From: Prevotella sp.
Lineage (GTDB): Bacteria; Bacteroidota; Bacteroidia; Bacteroidales; Bacteroidaceae
Assembly (NCBI GenBank): GCA_017538105.1
Contig: JAFYJN010000063.1
Location: 62,001-126,000, forward strand
Length of the DNA stretch: 64,000 nucleotides
Direction of reading: 5' to 3'
In this document: in pieces, positions 53,760 to 61,964 of the stretch
Numbering within the stretch: position 1 is the stretch's first letter
Layout of the letters: each line of letters opens with the position of its first letter
Made by a program: the position numbers and the translations under genes
Notes under the pieces: model-generated
What the model was told of the DNA's origin: nothing
What the model saw: the letters and a program-made list of their open reading frames with translations, nothing else
Database searches by the model: none

Positions 53760-54692
53760 TCAATACGCTTCGCGGTATTTGCTTTCTTCTTTGTCTTCAA
53801 GCATGGAGAGATAGGAGTTGTAGCGGCTTTCGGCTATATAATGATTCTTGACAGCTTCGATGACCGCACAGTCGGGTTCATGGGTATGTGTGCAGTTGTT
53901 GAAGCGACAGGCCGCCGATATTTTGAATATCTCGCGGAAATAGGAGCACATCTCCTCCGGCTCCATATCGTAGGCCCCGAAGCCTTTTACTCCCGGCGTG
54001 TCGATGGCCCATCCGCCACAGGGTAGACGAAGCATCTCGCTGAAGGTGGTGGTGTGCATGCCCGTATTGTGTGCGTCGGATATCTCCGCCGTGCGCAATT
54101 GGACACCAGGAATGAGACGGTTGAGCAATGTCGACTTGCCCACGCCGCTGTTGCCACTGAAGAGCGTTATCTTATCGCGCAGCAATTGTTCCAGTTCGTC
54201 GACACCATCGCCCGTGGTGGCCGAAATCTCGCAGCAGGTGTACCCAATGCCCTCGTAGAGGTCGACCATCATACGCTGTAAGTGTCGTTCCTCGGGCGAC
54301 AGAAGGTCGGTCTTGTTGAAAACCATCACCACGGGTACGCTATAAGCCTCGGCCGTAGCCAGAAAGCGGTCGATGAATGTAGTTGACGTCTCGGGATAAT
54401 TGACCGTGACGAGAAGGAACGCCTGGTCGACATTGGCCGCGATGATGTGGCATTGTTTCGACAGGTTGGAAGAACGGCGTATGATATAGTTACGGCGATC
54501 ATCGATATGAGTGATGAACGCCGTACCCTCTTGGTTGGTCAGTATGGTGACACGGTCGCCAACGGCCACGGGGTTGGTGCTCCGAATGCCTTTGAGGCGG
54601 AAGTTGCCTTTGATCTTGCTGTCGATGACAGTGCCCTCGTCGGTGAGTACCGCGTACCAGCTGCCCGTATTCTTGATGACGAGTCCTTTCAT
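53760..54692 (-). CDS. rsgA: Ribosome small-subunit-dependent GTPase A
   Basis: A 310-residue circularly permuted GTPase. The N-terminal OB domain starts [20 protein letters not shown]; the G4 motif FNKTDLLS precedes G1 ([19 protein letters not shown]), as in all RsgA proteins, and G3 is [13 protein letters not shown]. The C-terminal zinc-binding domain has [20 protein letters not shown] with the Cys and His ligands. It assists maturation of the 30S subunit. It is 6 bp after frr on the same strand, so the two translation genes are co-transcribed. Confidence 0.95.
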   Translation of the reverse strand: MKGLVIKNTGSWYAVLTDEGTVIDSKIKGNFRLKGIRSTNPVAVGDRVTILTNQEGTAFITHIDDRRNYIIRRSSNLSKQCHIIAANVDQAFLLVTVNYPETSTTFIDRFLATAEAYSVPVVMVFNKTDLLSPEERHLQRMMVDLYEGIGYTCCEISATTGDGVDELEQLLRDKITLFSGNSGVGKSTLLNRLIPGVQLRTAEISDAHNTGMHTTTFSEMLRLPCGGWAIDTPGVKGFGAYDMEPEEMCSYFREIFKISAACRFNNCTHTHEPDCAVIEAVKNHYIAESRYNSYLSMLEDKEESKYREAY

Positions 54693-54698
54693 GCGGGA

Positions 54699-55259
54699 TT
54701 AGACCGTCATAATTTCTTTGTTCTTCGCCGCCAGCAGTTCGTCGATTTTCTTGATGAACTTGTCGTGAATCTTCTGCAGTTCGAGTTCCGCATCTTTCTC
54801 GTTGTCTTCCGACAAACCGTCCTTGATGGCTTTCTTCAAGCGGTCCTTGATGTCGCTGCGCACATTGCGCACCTCCACCTTGGCCTTCTCGCCAATCTTG
54901 TTGCATTGTTTGGCCAGTTCGCGGCGGCGTTCCTCGGTGGGCTGGGGAATGCCCAAGCGTATGATTTCACCATTGTTCTCCGGTGTAATACCTACATCAG
55001 AGTCCATGATGGCTTTTTCGATGGCCTTGATCATTTTCTTGTCCCAAGGACGGATGGCGATGGTTCGCGGGTCGGGTGTGGACACGTTGGCCACTTGATT
55101 GAGCGGCACCATCTGTCCGTAGGAGTCCACCCTCACGCCGCTGACAATGGCTATGTTGGCTCTGCCGGCGCGGATGCGTGCCAATTGTTCTTCGAGGAAC
55201 AACGCTGCCATTTCCATTCTCTCTTCACTCTCGTTGAGTGTTGCTTTTACGTCGATCAT
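54699..55259 (-). CDS. frr: Ribosome recycling factor
   Basis: A 186-residue protein from the ATG at 55259. Characteristic sequences are LARIRAGRANIAIVSGVRVD, YYG-like Gln-Met-Val-Pro-Leu-Asn-Gln, TISTP-like STPDPRTIAIRPWDKKMIKA, IGITPEN-like DVGITPENNGEIIRLGIPQP, and the final helix IHDKFIKKIDELLAAKNKEI. With EF-G it splits the post-termination ribosome. A longer reading begins upstream of the -7 box or within the leader and is rejected. It is followed closely by rsgA. Confidence 0.95.
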   Translation of the reverse strand: MIDVKATLNESEERMEMAALFLEEQLARIRAGRANIAIVSGVRVDSYGQMVPLNQVANVSTPDPRTIAIRPWDKKMIKAIEKAIMDSDVGITPENNGEIIRLGIPQPTEERRRELAKQCNKIGEKAKVEVRNVRSDIKDRLKKAIKDGLSEDNEKDAELELQKIHDKFIKKIDELLAAKNKEIMTV

Positions 55260-55295
55260 GATATAGTTGTTATGATTGTTATAGATTATTTGCCA

Positions 55296-55303
55296 CAAAA
55301 ATA
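55296..55303 (-). promoter_or_regulatory. -7 promoter box TATTTTTG for frr-rsgA
   Basis: Perfect TAnnTTTG on the minus strand, 37 bp before the frr ATG. Confidence 0.6.
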
Positions 55304-55427
55304 GAAAGATTTCACGGAATACGCAAAAATATCTGTTTGTTTTTTTGAAAGAATTGGAGAGGGAATTGCACCGTTTTAAAATAATTGTATTATTATGGAG
55401 GGAAGGAGTATGAGGAGAAGGGGGGGG

Positions 55428-56564
55428 TTATTTGAAAGAGAACTGCGATGTTTTTCCATTTACGTTTCTGAACACCCCACTATAGGAGCCGTTAGCCCAT
55501 GTGCCCTCCAATTGCCCTGTCTTGGTGGACAGGTTTTCCACTTTCAACACCAATCGTTGAGTGTTCTCGTTGTAAGAGATAAGGGTCACCGTGCGTTGTT
55601 CCATGCCACCCACATCCACGGTCTTGCCATTGGGATTGTAGATGAGTACTCCCGTTTGACCATCGAATGTTATACGAGTTCCACATCCACCCATTATACC
55701 CTCCAAAACGAAACTAATCTGTTGCTTGGCCTTGGGCGCTTCTTTGCCATTTTGCAAATACTGCTCATATTCGTTGCCCACAGGCTTAAACTGGCTCAAA
55801 AAGTCGTCCATGGAAAGATCGCTGATATTGAGCGTCTGTCCTGTTTCCGACTCCATGCTACTGCCAAGCCTATTTGTTTTCAGCGTCACGCTCTGTCCCG
55901 CCATGACATCTTGGCCTGGCACCGTTTCTCTCTCCATGCTGCCGCCTCCCCAGTAGCCCTCCTTGTATAATATATTGTAAGCCGACCCTGGCACATTATA
56001 AGGCGAAGAGTTTTGGACGACAAATGTGACACCCTTGCTGCTAACCCACTCTCCCTCATAATAATCATCTCCCCATGTTCCCGTCTTAATGATTTTCAAG
56101 CCGCTTTTCACGCTGGCATTGAATGCCTTGAGCAAATAGTCGGGAAAGCCCTCGTCAGCAAGTCTCTCCGCATTCTCAACATCGTTGAGATTCTCATCGT
56201 ACCATCCCGTGTCTTTCGCAAACTTAAGTTTGCTTTCAGGATAAGAGAAAAGACCCTTCGATTCTTTGATGATCAGTGAATCGTTTTGGTCAGTTACCAC
56301 CTTCGCCCAAACGTTGGGAGCGAATGTAACCAAGTATTCAGTCTCATGTTCATTGCCCTCTATCCGAAGCGAATCACGATTGTAATTGAGTGTTATGCCA
56401 TTGGCTTTCACTGCATCGGGATAGAGGTGAACAATGGTGTTCTGGTCATTGTTAGCTACTGCCGTAGAAAAACGGTCAACCATTTTCTCAACTTTGTTTT
56501 CACCGCACGCCGACAAGAGAAATAACGCGAGTGTAGAAATACAGATAACCAATTCTTTTCTCAT
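55428..56564 (-). CDS. Lipoprotein of unknown function
   Basis: A 378-residue lipoprotein from the ATG at 56564 (signal LVICISTLALFLLSAC, lipobox LLSAC). The first ~100 residues hold a helical/beta domain (VEKMVDRFSTAVANNDQNTI, where Asp and His repeat); the middle contains a segment resembling SH3-like or DUF3888-type beta sandwiches (GVTFVVQNSSPYNVPGSAYN), and the C-terminal ~90 residues are beta-rich (TFDGQTGVLIYNPNGKTVDV) and end FRNVNGKTSQFSFK. No enzyme family is recognised. A run of eight G lies just after the stop codon. It is an isolated gene between frr and the fRMsr gene, in the same direction. Confidence 0.72.
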   Translation of the reverse strand: MRKELVICISTLALFLLSACGENKVEKMVDRFSTAVANNDQNTIVHLYPDAVKANGITLNYNRDSLRIEGNEHETEYLVTFAPNVWAKVVTDQNDSLIIKESKGLFSYPESKLKFAKDTGWYDENLNDVENAERLADEGFPDYLLKAFNASVKSGLKIIKTGTWGDDYYEGEWVSSKGVTFVVQNSSPYNVPGSAYNILYKEGYWGGGSMERETVPGQDVMAGQSVTLKTNRLGSSMESETGQTLNISDLSMDDFLSQFKPVGNEYEQYLQNGKEAPKAKQQISFVLEGIMGGCGTRITFDGQTGVLIYNPNGKTVDVGGMEQRTVTLISYNENTQRLVLKVENLSTKTGQLEGTWANGSYSGVFRNVNGKTSQFSFK

Positions 56565-56607
56565 CTCATCCAAATTTAAAATAATTAATAGGTAGATAAT
56601 AACAAAA

Positions 56608-57063
56608 CTACACATACAGGTTATTGCCAACGATGGAGGCGGCAGACTCGAGGAAAGCCACATCGTCGGGGGAAAAATCGGCCAGGTGCTTGCTGTCCAC
56701 ATCGAGCACGGCCATCACATGGCCATTGCCGTCGAAAAGGGGCGCAACCACCTCCGACTGACTGAGTGAGCTGCACGCGATGTGCCCGGGAAACTGGTGC
56801 ACATCGTCGACCACAATGGTTCGCCGTTCTTTCCATGCCGTACCACATACACCCTTACCATAGGCGATGTGCATGCACGCCACCGAGCCTTGGAATGGTC
56901 CGAGCGACAGCTCATCACCACGCACCACGTAGAATCCCACCCAGAAATATCCCGTCACCTCCTTGATGAGCGCTGCGGCATTGGCCAGCACACCCATCTC
57001 GTCGCGCTCGTCCTGCAACAATTCCTGCAACTGTTTCAATGCTAAATTGTAACTATCTTTCAT
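56608..57063 (-). CDS. Free methionine-(R)-sulfoxide reductase (GAF domain)
   Basis: A 151-residue GAF-domain protein with the three Cys of the fRMsr family: SVACMHIAYG, GVCGTAWKERRT and PGHIACSSLSQSE. WVGFYVVRGDELSLGPFQGS and VVDDVHQFPGH are also family-typical, and DVDSKHLADFSPDD closes the domain. It reduces free methionine-(R)-sulfoxide with thioredoxin, protecting against oxidants. It diverges from the next gene across two facing promoters. The Cys set argues against a simple cyclic-nucleotide sensor GAF. Confidence 0.92.
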   Translation of the reverse strand: MKDSYNLALKQLQELLQDERDEMGVLANAAALIKEVTGYFWVGFYVVRGDELSLGPFQGSVACMHIAYGKGVCGTAWKERRTIVVDDVHQFPGHIACSSLSQSEVVAPLFDGNGHVMAVLDVDSKHLADFSPDDVAFLESAASIVGNNLYV

Positions 57064-57097
57064 GGTGTATTTCCTTGAAAATCAACAAATGATTTCG

Positions 57098-57105
57098 CAA
57101 AAATA
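57098..57105 (-). promoter_or_regulatory. -7 promoter box TATTTTTG
   Basis: Perfect TAnnTTTG on the minus strand, before the methionine-sulfoxide reductase gene. Confidence 0.6.
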
Positions 57106-57148
57106 CGAAAAAAAAGCGATAGTTACTAATATTTTCAAAAAATACTAT

Positions 57149-57156
57149 TATCTTTG
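57149..57156 (+). promoter_or_regulatory. -7 promoter box TATCTTTG
   Basis: Perfect TAnnTTTG on the plus strand, 25 bp before the ATG at 57181. It overlaps the palindrome TTATCTTTGCAAAGATAA. Confidence 0.6.
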
Positions 57157-57180
57157 CAAAGATAATCAAAATTCCTTATC

Positions 57181-57588
57181 ATGAAAAGACTGCGCTTCCT
57201 TATATTGACCTTGACGGTGTTCCTGACGGCATCAGTTCTTGCCGATGGTATAGATTATATCGTTATTGAAAATACCGACGCGAGCACCACACAGATAGCT
57301 TTGACCGACTTCAAGCAGATTAAGTTCACCGACAGCCAAATGATGATGTTGAACGATAGCGGCAGCACCGTTGCCACTTTCATGCTGAAAGAGTTGCACC
57401 GTATGTATTTCGGTCCAACGGAAAGCAGCGACATCGACCAGCCGGAATGGGAGGCCGTCGGTGAGGTGGAAGTGTACAGCGTTTCGGGCATATTGGTCAA
57501 ACAAGGAGATATGGACCTGGAGTCGCTGCCCCGTGGCATCTACATCATCCGCCAAGGCAACAAGGTGGTAAAGGTAAGCCGTCCATAA
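57181..57588 (+). CDS. Small secreted protein with type IX secretion-like C-terminal domain
   Basis: A 135-residue exported protein: signal peptide MKRLRFLILTLTVFLTASVL, then a ~55-residue beta-rich segment (TTQIALTDFKQIKFTDSQMM) and a C-terminal domain EVEVYSVSGILVKQGDMDLE with LPRGIYIIRQGNKVVKVSRP, which matches the type A sorting domain that targets proteins to the type IX system. Little remains besides these parts, so it looks like a sorting domain with a minimal cargo. Function is unknown. It stands alone between two divergent or convergent neighbours. Confidence 0.75.
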   Translation: MKRLRFLILTLTVFLTASVLADGIDYIVIENTDASTTQIALTDFKQIKFTDSQMMMLNDSGSTVATFMLKELHRMYFGPTESSDIDQPEWEAVGEVEVYSVSGILVKQGDMDLESLPRGIYIIRQGNKVVKVSRP

Positions 57589-57653
57589 TCTTCCTTGGCG
57601 AGGGTCAATGGTTGTCTAAAGATAGGGCGGTTTCCTCCCCGTGATTGGCGTGT

Positions 57654-58442
57654 TTACAACTCTCTCGCCACTCTGTTTGTCAACTCGACAAATTCGCTCA
57701 CGGACAATTGTTCCGGGCGACGAGTCATCATCTCGTGGCCAAAGAAATCGGCAGAGGCCTGACGTTCCGTAAAGAGAGGCCGCAGACTCACCCTAAGCAT
57801 TTTTCTTCGTTGGTTGAAAGCCGTCTTCACCACACGACGGAACAACCGTTCGTCGCAACCCAAGTCTGTCACTTGGTTGCGAGTCATACGTATGACCGCG
57901 CTCTTCACTTTAGGTGGCGGGTTAAACACATTTTCGTCAACGGTAAAGAGGTATTCCACATCGTACCACGCCTGAATCATCACGCTGAGAATACCGTATG
58001 CCTTGGTGCCAGGTTTCGAGGCGATACGCTGTGCCACCTCGCGTTGAATCATTCCCGTGCAACAAGGGATAAGCTCTTTGTAATCGAGCATGTGGAAAAA
58101 AATCTGCGTCGAGATGTCGTAGGGGTAGTTGCCCGTGAGGACGAAAGGCTGCCCATGAAAAAGTGTGGATAGATCCATGCGCAGGAAATCGCCGGCGATG
58201 ACCTTTTCCGCCAGTTGTGGAAAATGTTCGTGAAGATACGCCACCGATTCGCTGTCGATCTCCACGACACGCAGTTCACGCTTTTTGGGCATGAGATATT
58301 GAGTAAGCACCCCCATGCCAGGTCCCACCTCGAGCACGGGAATGTCTGGACAAGCATCCACCGTGTCGGCGATGCGTCGTGCTATGTCAAGGTCGACGAG
58401 AAAATGTTGTCCTAAGTTTTTCTTGGGTCTTACAGTTCGCAT
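57654..58442 (-). CDS. rsmA: 16S rRNA (adenine(1518)-N6/adenine(1519)-N6)-dimethyltransferase
   Basis: A 262-residue Rossmann methyltransferase from the ATG at 58442. SAM-binding sequence: PKKNLGQHFLVDLDIARRIA, then LEVGPGMGVLTQYLM with the GxGxG loop and the acidic Glu, and FVLTGNYPYDISTQIFFHML carries the catalytic NYPY (NLPY/NIPY in others). The C-terminal domain has QRRKMLRVSLRPLFTERQAS. It methylates two adjacent adenines of 16S rRNA late in assembly. A longer reading would start before the predicted promoter (TATCTTTG at 58462-58469) and is rejected. Confidence 0.95.
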   Translation of the reverse strand: MRTVRPKKNLGQHFLVDLDIARRIADTVDACPDIPVLEVGPGMGVLTQYLMPKKRELRVVEIDSESVAYLHEHFPQLAEKVIAGDFLRMDLSTLFHGQPFVLTGNYPYDISTQIFFHMLDYKELIPCCTGMIQREVAQRIASKPGTKAYGILSVMIQAWYDVEYLFTVDENVFNPPPKVKSAVIRMTRNQVTDLGCDERLFRRVVKTAFNQRRKMLRVSLRPLFTERQASADFFGHEMMTRRPEQLSVSEFVELTNRVAREL

Positions 58443-58461
58443 AGAATTCTCTTTGTGGTTA

Positions 58462-58469
58462 CAAAGATA
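58462..58469 (-). promoter_or_regulatory. -7 promoter box TATCTTTG for rsmA
   Basis: Perfect TAnnTTTG on the minus strand, 20 bp before the rsmA ATG. Confidence 0.6.
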
Positions 58470-58681
58470 ATACAAATCGAGAGAAGAACAAAGAACTTGT
58501 TCTTTATATTCTCCAATACTTCGCATCATGCCACCGGCATATATTCTTCCCATTTATAATTCCACGCTTTCTGTCTGTTAATTTGTAGCACAACAAAGAC
58601 AAATCCTGTCAACTTGTAAGCAAAACGCTTAATAATTCTTAAAAACCGCAAGCAAAAAGAACTTTTTCTCCATTTGCGTAT

Positions 58682-58689
58682 TATCTTTG
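58682..58689 (+). promoter_or_regulatory. -7 promoter box TATCTTTG of the small-protein unit
   Basis: Perfect TAnnTTTG on the plus strand. It predicts a transcript of about 260 nt ending at the terminator at 58915-58958. Confidence 0.6.
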
Positions 58690-58707
58690 TGACAGACACA
58701 AAAAAAC

Positions 58708-58772
58708 GGGGATGTCTCCACCCCATCATTCACTAAAAATCCGTTCGGAGACAACCGGATCTTAACAGGAGG
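58708..58772 (+). promoter_or_regulatory. Structured leader with possible loop-loop pairing and a strong Shine-Dalgarno
   Basis: Hairpin 1 pairs GGGG (58708-58711) with CCCC (58721-58724) and its loop contains GTCTCC. Hairpin 2 pairs ATCCGTT (58739-58745) with AACCGGAT (58753-58760, one bulge) and its loop is CGGAGAC. The loops share a perfect 6-bp complement, GTCTCC (58714-58719) with GGAGAC (58747-58752). AGGAGG at 58767-58772 lies 7 nt before the ATG. Confidence 0.45.
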
Positions 58773-58779
58773 AAGAGTT

Positions 58780-58893
58780 ATGAACATGAGGAAAGCCGCT
58801 TTTGAAGAAGAACACGAGCACGACACGATGTACGATTGCGAAACTGACGACCTATATCCTTATGAGGCAGAGCCGTCGATTTGGTATACTTGA
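58780..58893 (+). CDS. Small acidic protein (37 residues)
   Basis: A 37-residue ORF, MNMRKAAFEEEHEHDTMYDC continuing to a C terminus EAEPSIWYT. Eleven residues are Asp or Glu and two are basic; there is one Cys, and no membrane segment. It has what few genes in this window have: a full AGGAGG Shine-Dalgarno seven bases before the ATG. It sits alone between its own promoter (58682) and a strong terminator (58915-58958), with an 85-nt leader that can fold. Its family is unknown to me. The isolation and signals make a translated small gene likely, but expression needs checking. Confidence 0.6.
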   Translation: MNMRKAAFEEEHEHDTMYDCETDDLYPYEAEPSIWYT

Positions 58894-58914
58894 TTGCATG
58901 ATTTTCATTCATAT

Positions 58915-58958
58915 TGGCGCGTCACATGTATGTCACGACATGGCGACGCGCCATTTTT
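58915..58958 (+). terminator. Rho-independent terminator of the small-protein unit
   Basis: TGGCGCGTC (58915-58923) pairs perfectly with GACGCGCCA (58945-58953), with a second internal stem CATGT/ACATG, then T5. Confidence 0.9.
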
Positions 58959-59058
58959 ATCCACCCAGCCCATATAAAGGGTGATAACATGGAAAAAACA
59001 GACCACAAGGATATTGAAAAAACACACCTGCAAATTCTTTTAGATTTTTTTTTTGCAC

Positions 59059-59066
59059 TATCTTTG
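59059..59066 (+). promoter_or_regulatory. -7 promoter box TATCTTTG
   Basis: Perfect TAnnTTTG on the plus strand, 41 bp before the FKBP-type isomerase ATG. A T10 tract and TTTGCAC lie directly upstream. Confidence 0.6.
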
Positions 59067-59106
59067 CAACAACAATCAGAAAATCACATTTACCCATTAA
59101 CATATC

Positions 59107-59691
59107 ATGACAGAGAAAGACAACAAGATGATGGCCGTGGCTTACTGCATGGAAAGCATCGACGGCGAAGAGAGAGAGATGCTGGAAGAAGCCACAGAGA
59201 GTCAGCCGTTCCAGTTTATCACAGGTATGGGCATCACCATTCCCGACTTCGAGGAGGCTGTGAAGGACCTTCAAGAAGGAGATGCGTTCGACTTCACCAT
59301 TCCCTGTGGACGCGCCTATGGCGAATACGACGACGAGCGCGTGCTTGACTTAGACAAGAGCTTGTTTGAGATAGACGGTCGTTTCGACAGCGAACATATC
59401 CGTCCCGATGCCATCATCCCATTGCAAAACGAGGAAGGACAACGTTTTCAAGCCCTGGTGATGGAGGTGGGAACCGACAAGGTGAAAGTGGACCTGAACC
59501 ATCCCTTGGCTGGCTATGACCTTCATTTCGCAGGAAAGGTGTTGATGAGTCGTCCCGCCACCCTTGAGGAGATGGAACATATGGCCAAGATGATGAGTGG
59601 CGAAGGGTGTGGAGGCTGTGGAGGCTGCGGTGAAGGCGACTGTGGCGACAAGAGCTGCGGTGAAGGCTGTGGCAGCGGTTGCTGTAATTGA
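59107..59691 (+). CDS. FKBP-type (SlyD-like) peptidyl-prolyl isomerase with Cys-rich tail
   Basis: A 194-residue protein. The FKBP domain with an IF insert is of the SlyD type: [60 protein letters not shown] with the family-typical NHPLAG. It ends in a ~30-residue tail rich in Cys and Gly ([20 protein letters not shown] and more), about nine Cys in all. In SlyD this tail is His-rich and binds nickel; here the Cys suggest soft metals such as zinc or copper (inference). It is a folding helper and possible metallochaperone. It is followed 10 bp later by aroC. Confidence 0.9.
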   Translation: MTEKDNKMMAVAYCMESIDGEEREMLEEATESQPFQFITGMGITIPDFEEAVKDLQEGDAFDFTIPCGRAYGEYDDERVLDLDKSLFEIDGRFDSEHIRPDAIIPLQNEEGQRFQALVMEVGTDKVKVDLNHPLAGYDLHFAGKVLMSRPATLEEMEHMAKMMSGEGCGGCGGCGEGDCGDKSCGEGCGSGCCN

Positions 59692-59701
59692 CAAAGAATA
59701 T

Positions 59702-60781
59702 ATGAGTAACACTATAGGAACCCTCTTCCGCCTCACCACATTTGGCGAGAGTCATGGACCAGCCATTGGCGGTGTCGTCGACGGTATGCCCGCCGGCATA
59801 GATATCGACATGTCGTTTATCCAACACGAGTTGGAGCGGCGGCGTCCGGGACAGAGCCATCTTACCACCTCGCGCAATGAAGCAGACAAGGTGGAATTGC
59901 TCAGCGGCGTGTTCGAAGGCAAGAGCACCGGTTGTCCCATCGGTTTCGTGGTGCACAACACCGACCATCATTCTTCCGATTATGAAGAGATGCGCCATGT
60001 CTTTCGTCCTTCGCATGCCGACTTCACCTACCATAGCAAATACGGCATCCGCGACCATCGTGGAGGCGGCCGCAGTTCAGCACGCATCACCATCAGCCGT
60101 TGTGTGGCAGGGGCCCTGGCCAAGTTGGTGCTTCAACGTCAAGGCATCACCATCCACGCCTTTACGTCACAGGTAGGGGATATCGCCATTGACCGCGACT
60201 ACCGCTTCTACGATTTGGAGAAAGCCGAGGAGAATGCCGTACGCTGCCCCGACACCGAGGCTGCCGCCCGCATGGAACGGCTTATCATGGAAGTGAAAGC
60301 CGCTGGTGACACCATTGGCGGAGTGGTTACATGTGTGGTTCGTGGTTGCCCCATCGGACTGGGCGAACCTGAATTCGGGAAACTCCACGCGGCCCTTGGC
60401 GGAGCCATGTTAAGCATCAATGCCGCCAAAGGCTTTGAGATAGGTGATGGTTTTGAGGGCGCCTGTCACCGTGGCAGTGAGCAAAACGACTTGTTTGCAC
60501 CTTCCGCCGAAGGTGTCACCACACTGAGCAACCATAGCGGCGGCATACAAGGCGGCATCTCCAATGGTCAAGACATCCATTTCAGGGTAGCCTTCAAGCC
60601 CGTGGCCACGCTCCTCTGCGAGCAGTCCACGGTAAGCGTCAACGGCGAGGCGGCGACAATCAAGGCACGTGGCCGCCATGACGCCTGCGTGCTCCCTCGT
60701 GCCGTGCCTGTGGTGGAAGCCATGGCTGCGATGACGATACTCGACAATATGCTTATCAGTGGAAGTTATCGAAGGGAATAA
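59702..60781 (+). CDS. aroC: Chorismate synthase
   Basis: A 359-residue protein from the ATG at 59702. Its signatures are [57 protein letters not shown], and [20 protein letters not shown], ending [20 protein letters not shown]. It makes chorismate from 5-enolpyruvylshikimate 3-phosphate using reduced FMN. A longer reading from 59597 lies inside the FKBP gene and is not favoured. It is co-transcribed with the FKBP-type isomerase (10-bp gap). Confidence 0.96.
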   Translation: MSNTIGTLFRLTTFGESHGPAIGGVVDGMPAGIDIDMSFIQHELERRRPGQSHLTTSRNEADKVELLSGVFEGKSTGCPIGFVVHNTDHHSSDYEEMRHVFRPSHADFTYHSKYGIRDHRGGGRSSARITISRCVAGALAKLVLQRQGITIHAFTSQVGDIAIDRDYRFYDLEKAEENAVRCPDTEAAARMERLIMEVKAAGDTIGGVVTCVVRGCPIGLGEPEFGKLHAALGGAMLSINAAKGFEIGDGFEGACHRGSEQNDLFAPSAEGVTTLSNHSGGIQGGISNGQDIHFRVAFKPVATLLCEQSTVSVNGEAATIKARGRHDACVLPRAVPVVEAMAAMTILDNMLISGSYRRE

Positions 60782-60935
60782 CAAGGGGATTTTTCACTCT
60801 GTTTTACTTCCTATCATATTCCGTTTTTTAACTCCCATTTACGGGATTCTATCTGAAAAAGGAGGGTTCCCGAAAAATAATTGTGACAAAAACACTTTTT
60901 TGTTGAAAAAATTTGGGATGTCCCAATTTATTTGT

Positions 60936-61051
60936 TATATTTGCAAACGATTAATGCGGGGTTTGTGAAAATCCCTATTTGATTTAGTTAAGTCTAGTTT
61001 AGTTTTTGTGTTGGTTGAGAGTGGTCAATTGGCCACTCTCATTTTTGTTTT
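60936..61051 (+). ncRNA. Candidate small RNA between aroC and pyrD
   Basis: A perfect -7 box TATATTTG (60936-60943) is followed ~75 nt later by a terminator with stem GAGAGTGG/CCACTCTC (61017-61040), loop TCAATTGG and T-rich ATTTTTGTTTT. The predicted transcript is about 100 nt (60950-61051) and holds no convincing ORF. The spacer ends just before the converging pyrD stop. Confidence 0.55.
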
Positions 61052-61052
61052 A

Positions 61053-61964
61053 TCATTCGTTGATGGCACCTATGATTTCTTGGATGGACTTGCATCCATG
61101 GTTATCTAGCCATTGGTTGATGCCCTTGGCCACCTTCACACTCACGGTGGGATCAATGAAGTTGGCCGTTCCAATCTCAATGGCAGTGGCCCCCGCCATG
61201 AAAAACGCGATGGCATCTTCAGTGGAACTGATGCCTCCAAGTCCGATAACAGGTATTTTCACTGCCTTGGCCACCTGCCACACCATGCGCAAGGCCACAG
61301 GTTTGACAGCTGGTCCGCTCAATCCACCAGTGGCGATGGATAACACCGGCTTTCGCCTTTCTATGTCGATGGCCATGCCCATGAGCGTGTTGATGAGCGA
61401 CACGCTGTCGGCCCCCTCTCCTTCACAAGCCTTGGCGATGTCAGCGATGTCCGTGACATTGGGCGACAGTTTCACAATGAGCGTCTTGTTATAACGCCTT
61501 CTTACTGCGCGCACAACACTTGCCGCCCCCTCGGGAGTAACCCCAAAGGCCATGCCTCCCTGTTTGACGTTCGGACAGGAGATATTTAGTTCAATAGCCG
61601 GTATTTTCTCCAACCCATCCACACGCGCAGCACATTCCGCATAATCGTCGGGAGAGGAACCACTCACGTTGACGATGATATGGGTATCGATGTCTTTCAC
61701 TTGCGGGTAAATATGTTGGCAGAAATAATCCACACCCTTGTTCTGGAGTCCCACACAGTTGAGCATCCCCTGCGCCGTCTCCGCCATGCGAGGATAGTCG
61801 TTACCCTCTCGTGGATATAGGGTAGTACCCTTGACGATAATGCCCCCCAATTCGTCCAATGACACGAGGTCGGCGAACTCCAGTCCATAACCGAAGGTGC
61901 CCGAAGCAGTGAGCACGGGGTTCTTGAAGGACATGTCATTTATTTTTACATTTATCGCAGCCAT
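61053..61964 (-). CDS. pyrD: Dihydroorotate dehydrogenase, catalytic subunit (type 1B)
   Basis: A 303-residue FMN barrel. [20 protein letters not shown] begins the FMN site, and [20 protein letters not shown] holds the active-site Cys typical of the class 1 enzymes; [20 protein letters not shown] and [20 protein letters not shown] complete the flavin site. It converts dihydroorotate to orotate in pyrimidine synthesis. Class 1B enzymes pair with PyrK, encoded just upstream with a 13-bp overlap. Both are in one minus-strand transcript. Confidence 0.95.
   Translation of the reverse strand: MAAINVKINDMSFKNPVLTASGTFGYGLEFADLVSLDELGGIIVKGTTLYPREGNDYPRMAETAQGMLNCVGLQNKGVDYFCQHIYPQVKDIDTHIIVNVSGSSPDDYAECAARVDGLEKIPAIELNISCPNVKQGGMAFGVTPEGAASVVRAVRRRYNKTLIVKLSPNVTDIADIAKACEGEGADSVSLINTLMGMAIDIERRKPVLSIATGGLSGPAVKPVALRMVWQVAKAVKIPVIGLGGISSTEDAIAFFMAGATAIEIGTANFIDPTVSVKVAKGINQWLDNHGCKSIQEIIGAINE

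Noticed and set aside
58914-59348. Plus-strand ORF of 144 codons overlapping the FKBP gene start
   Set aside because: It is out of frame with the conserved isomerase, crosses a terminator and a promoter, and its protein is Arg-rich as expected for a shadow frame.
60759-60968. 69-codon ORF at the end of aroC
   Set aside because: It spans the aroC stop and the promoter of the RNA candidate, with no ribosome site or conserved feature.
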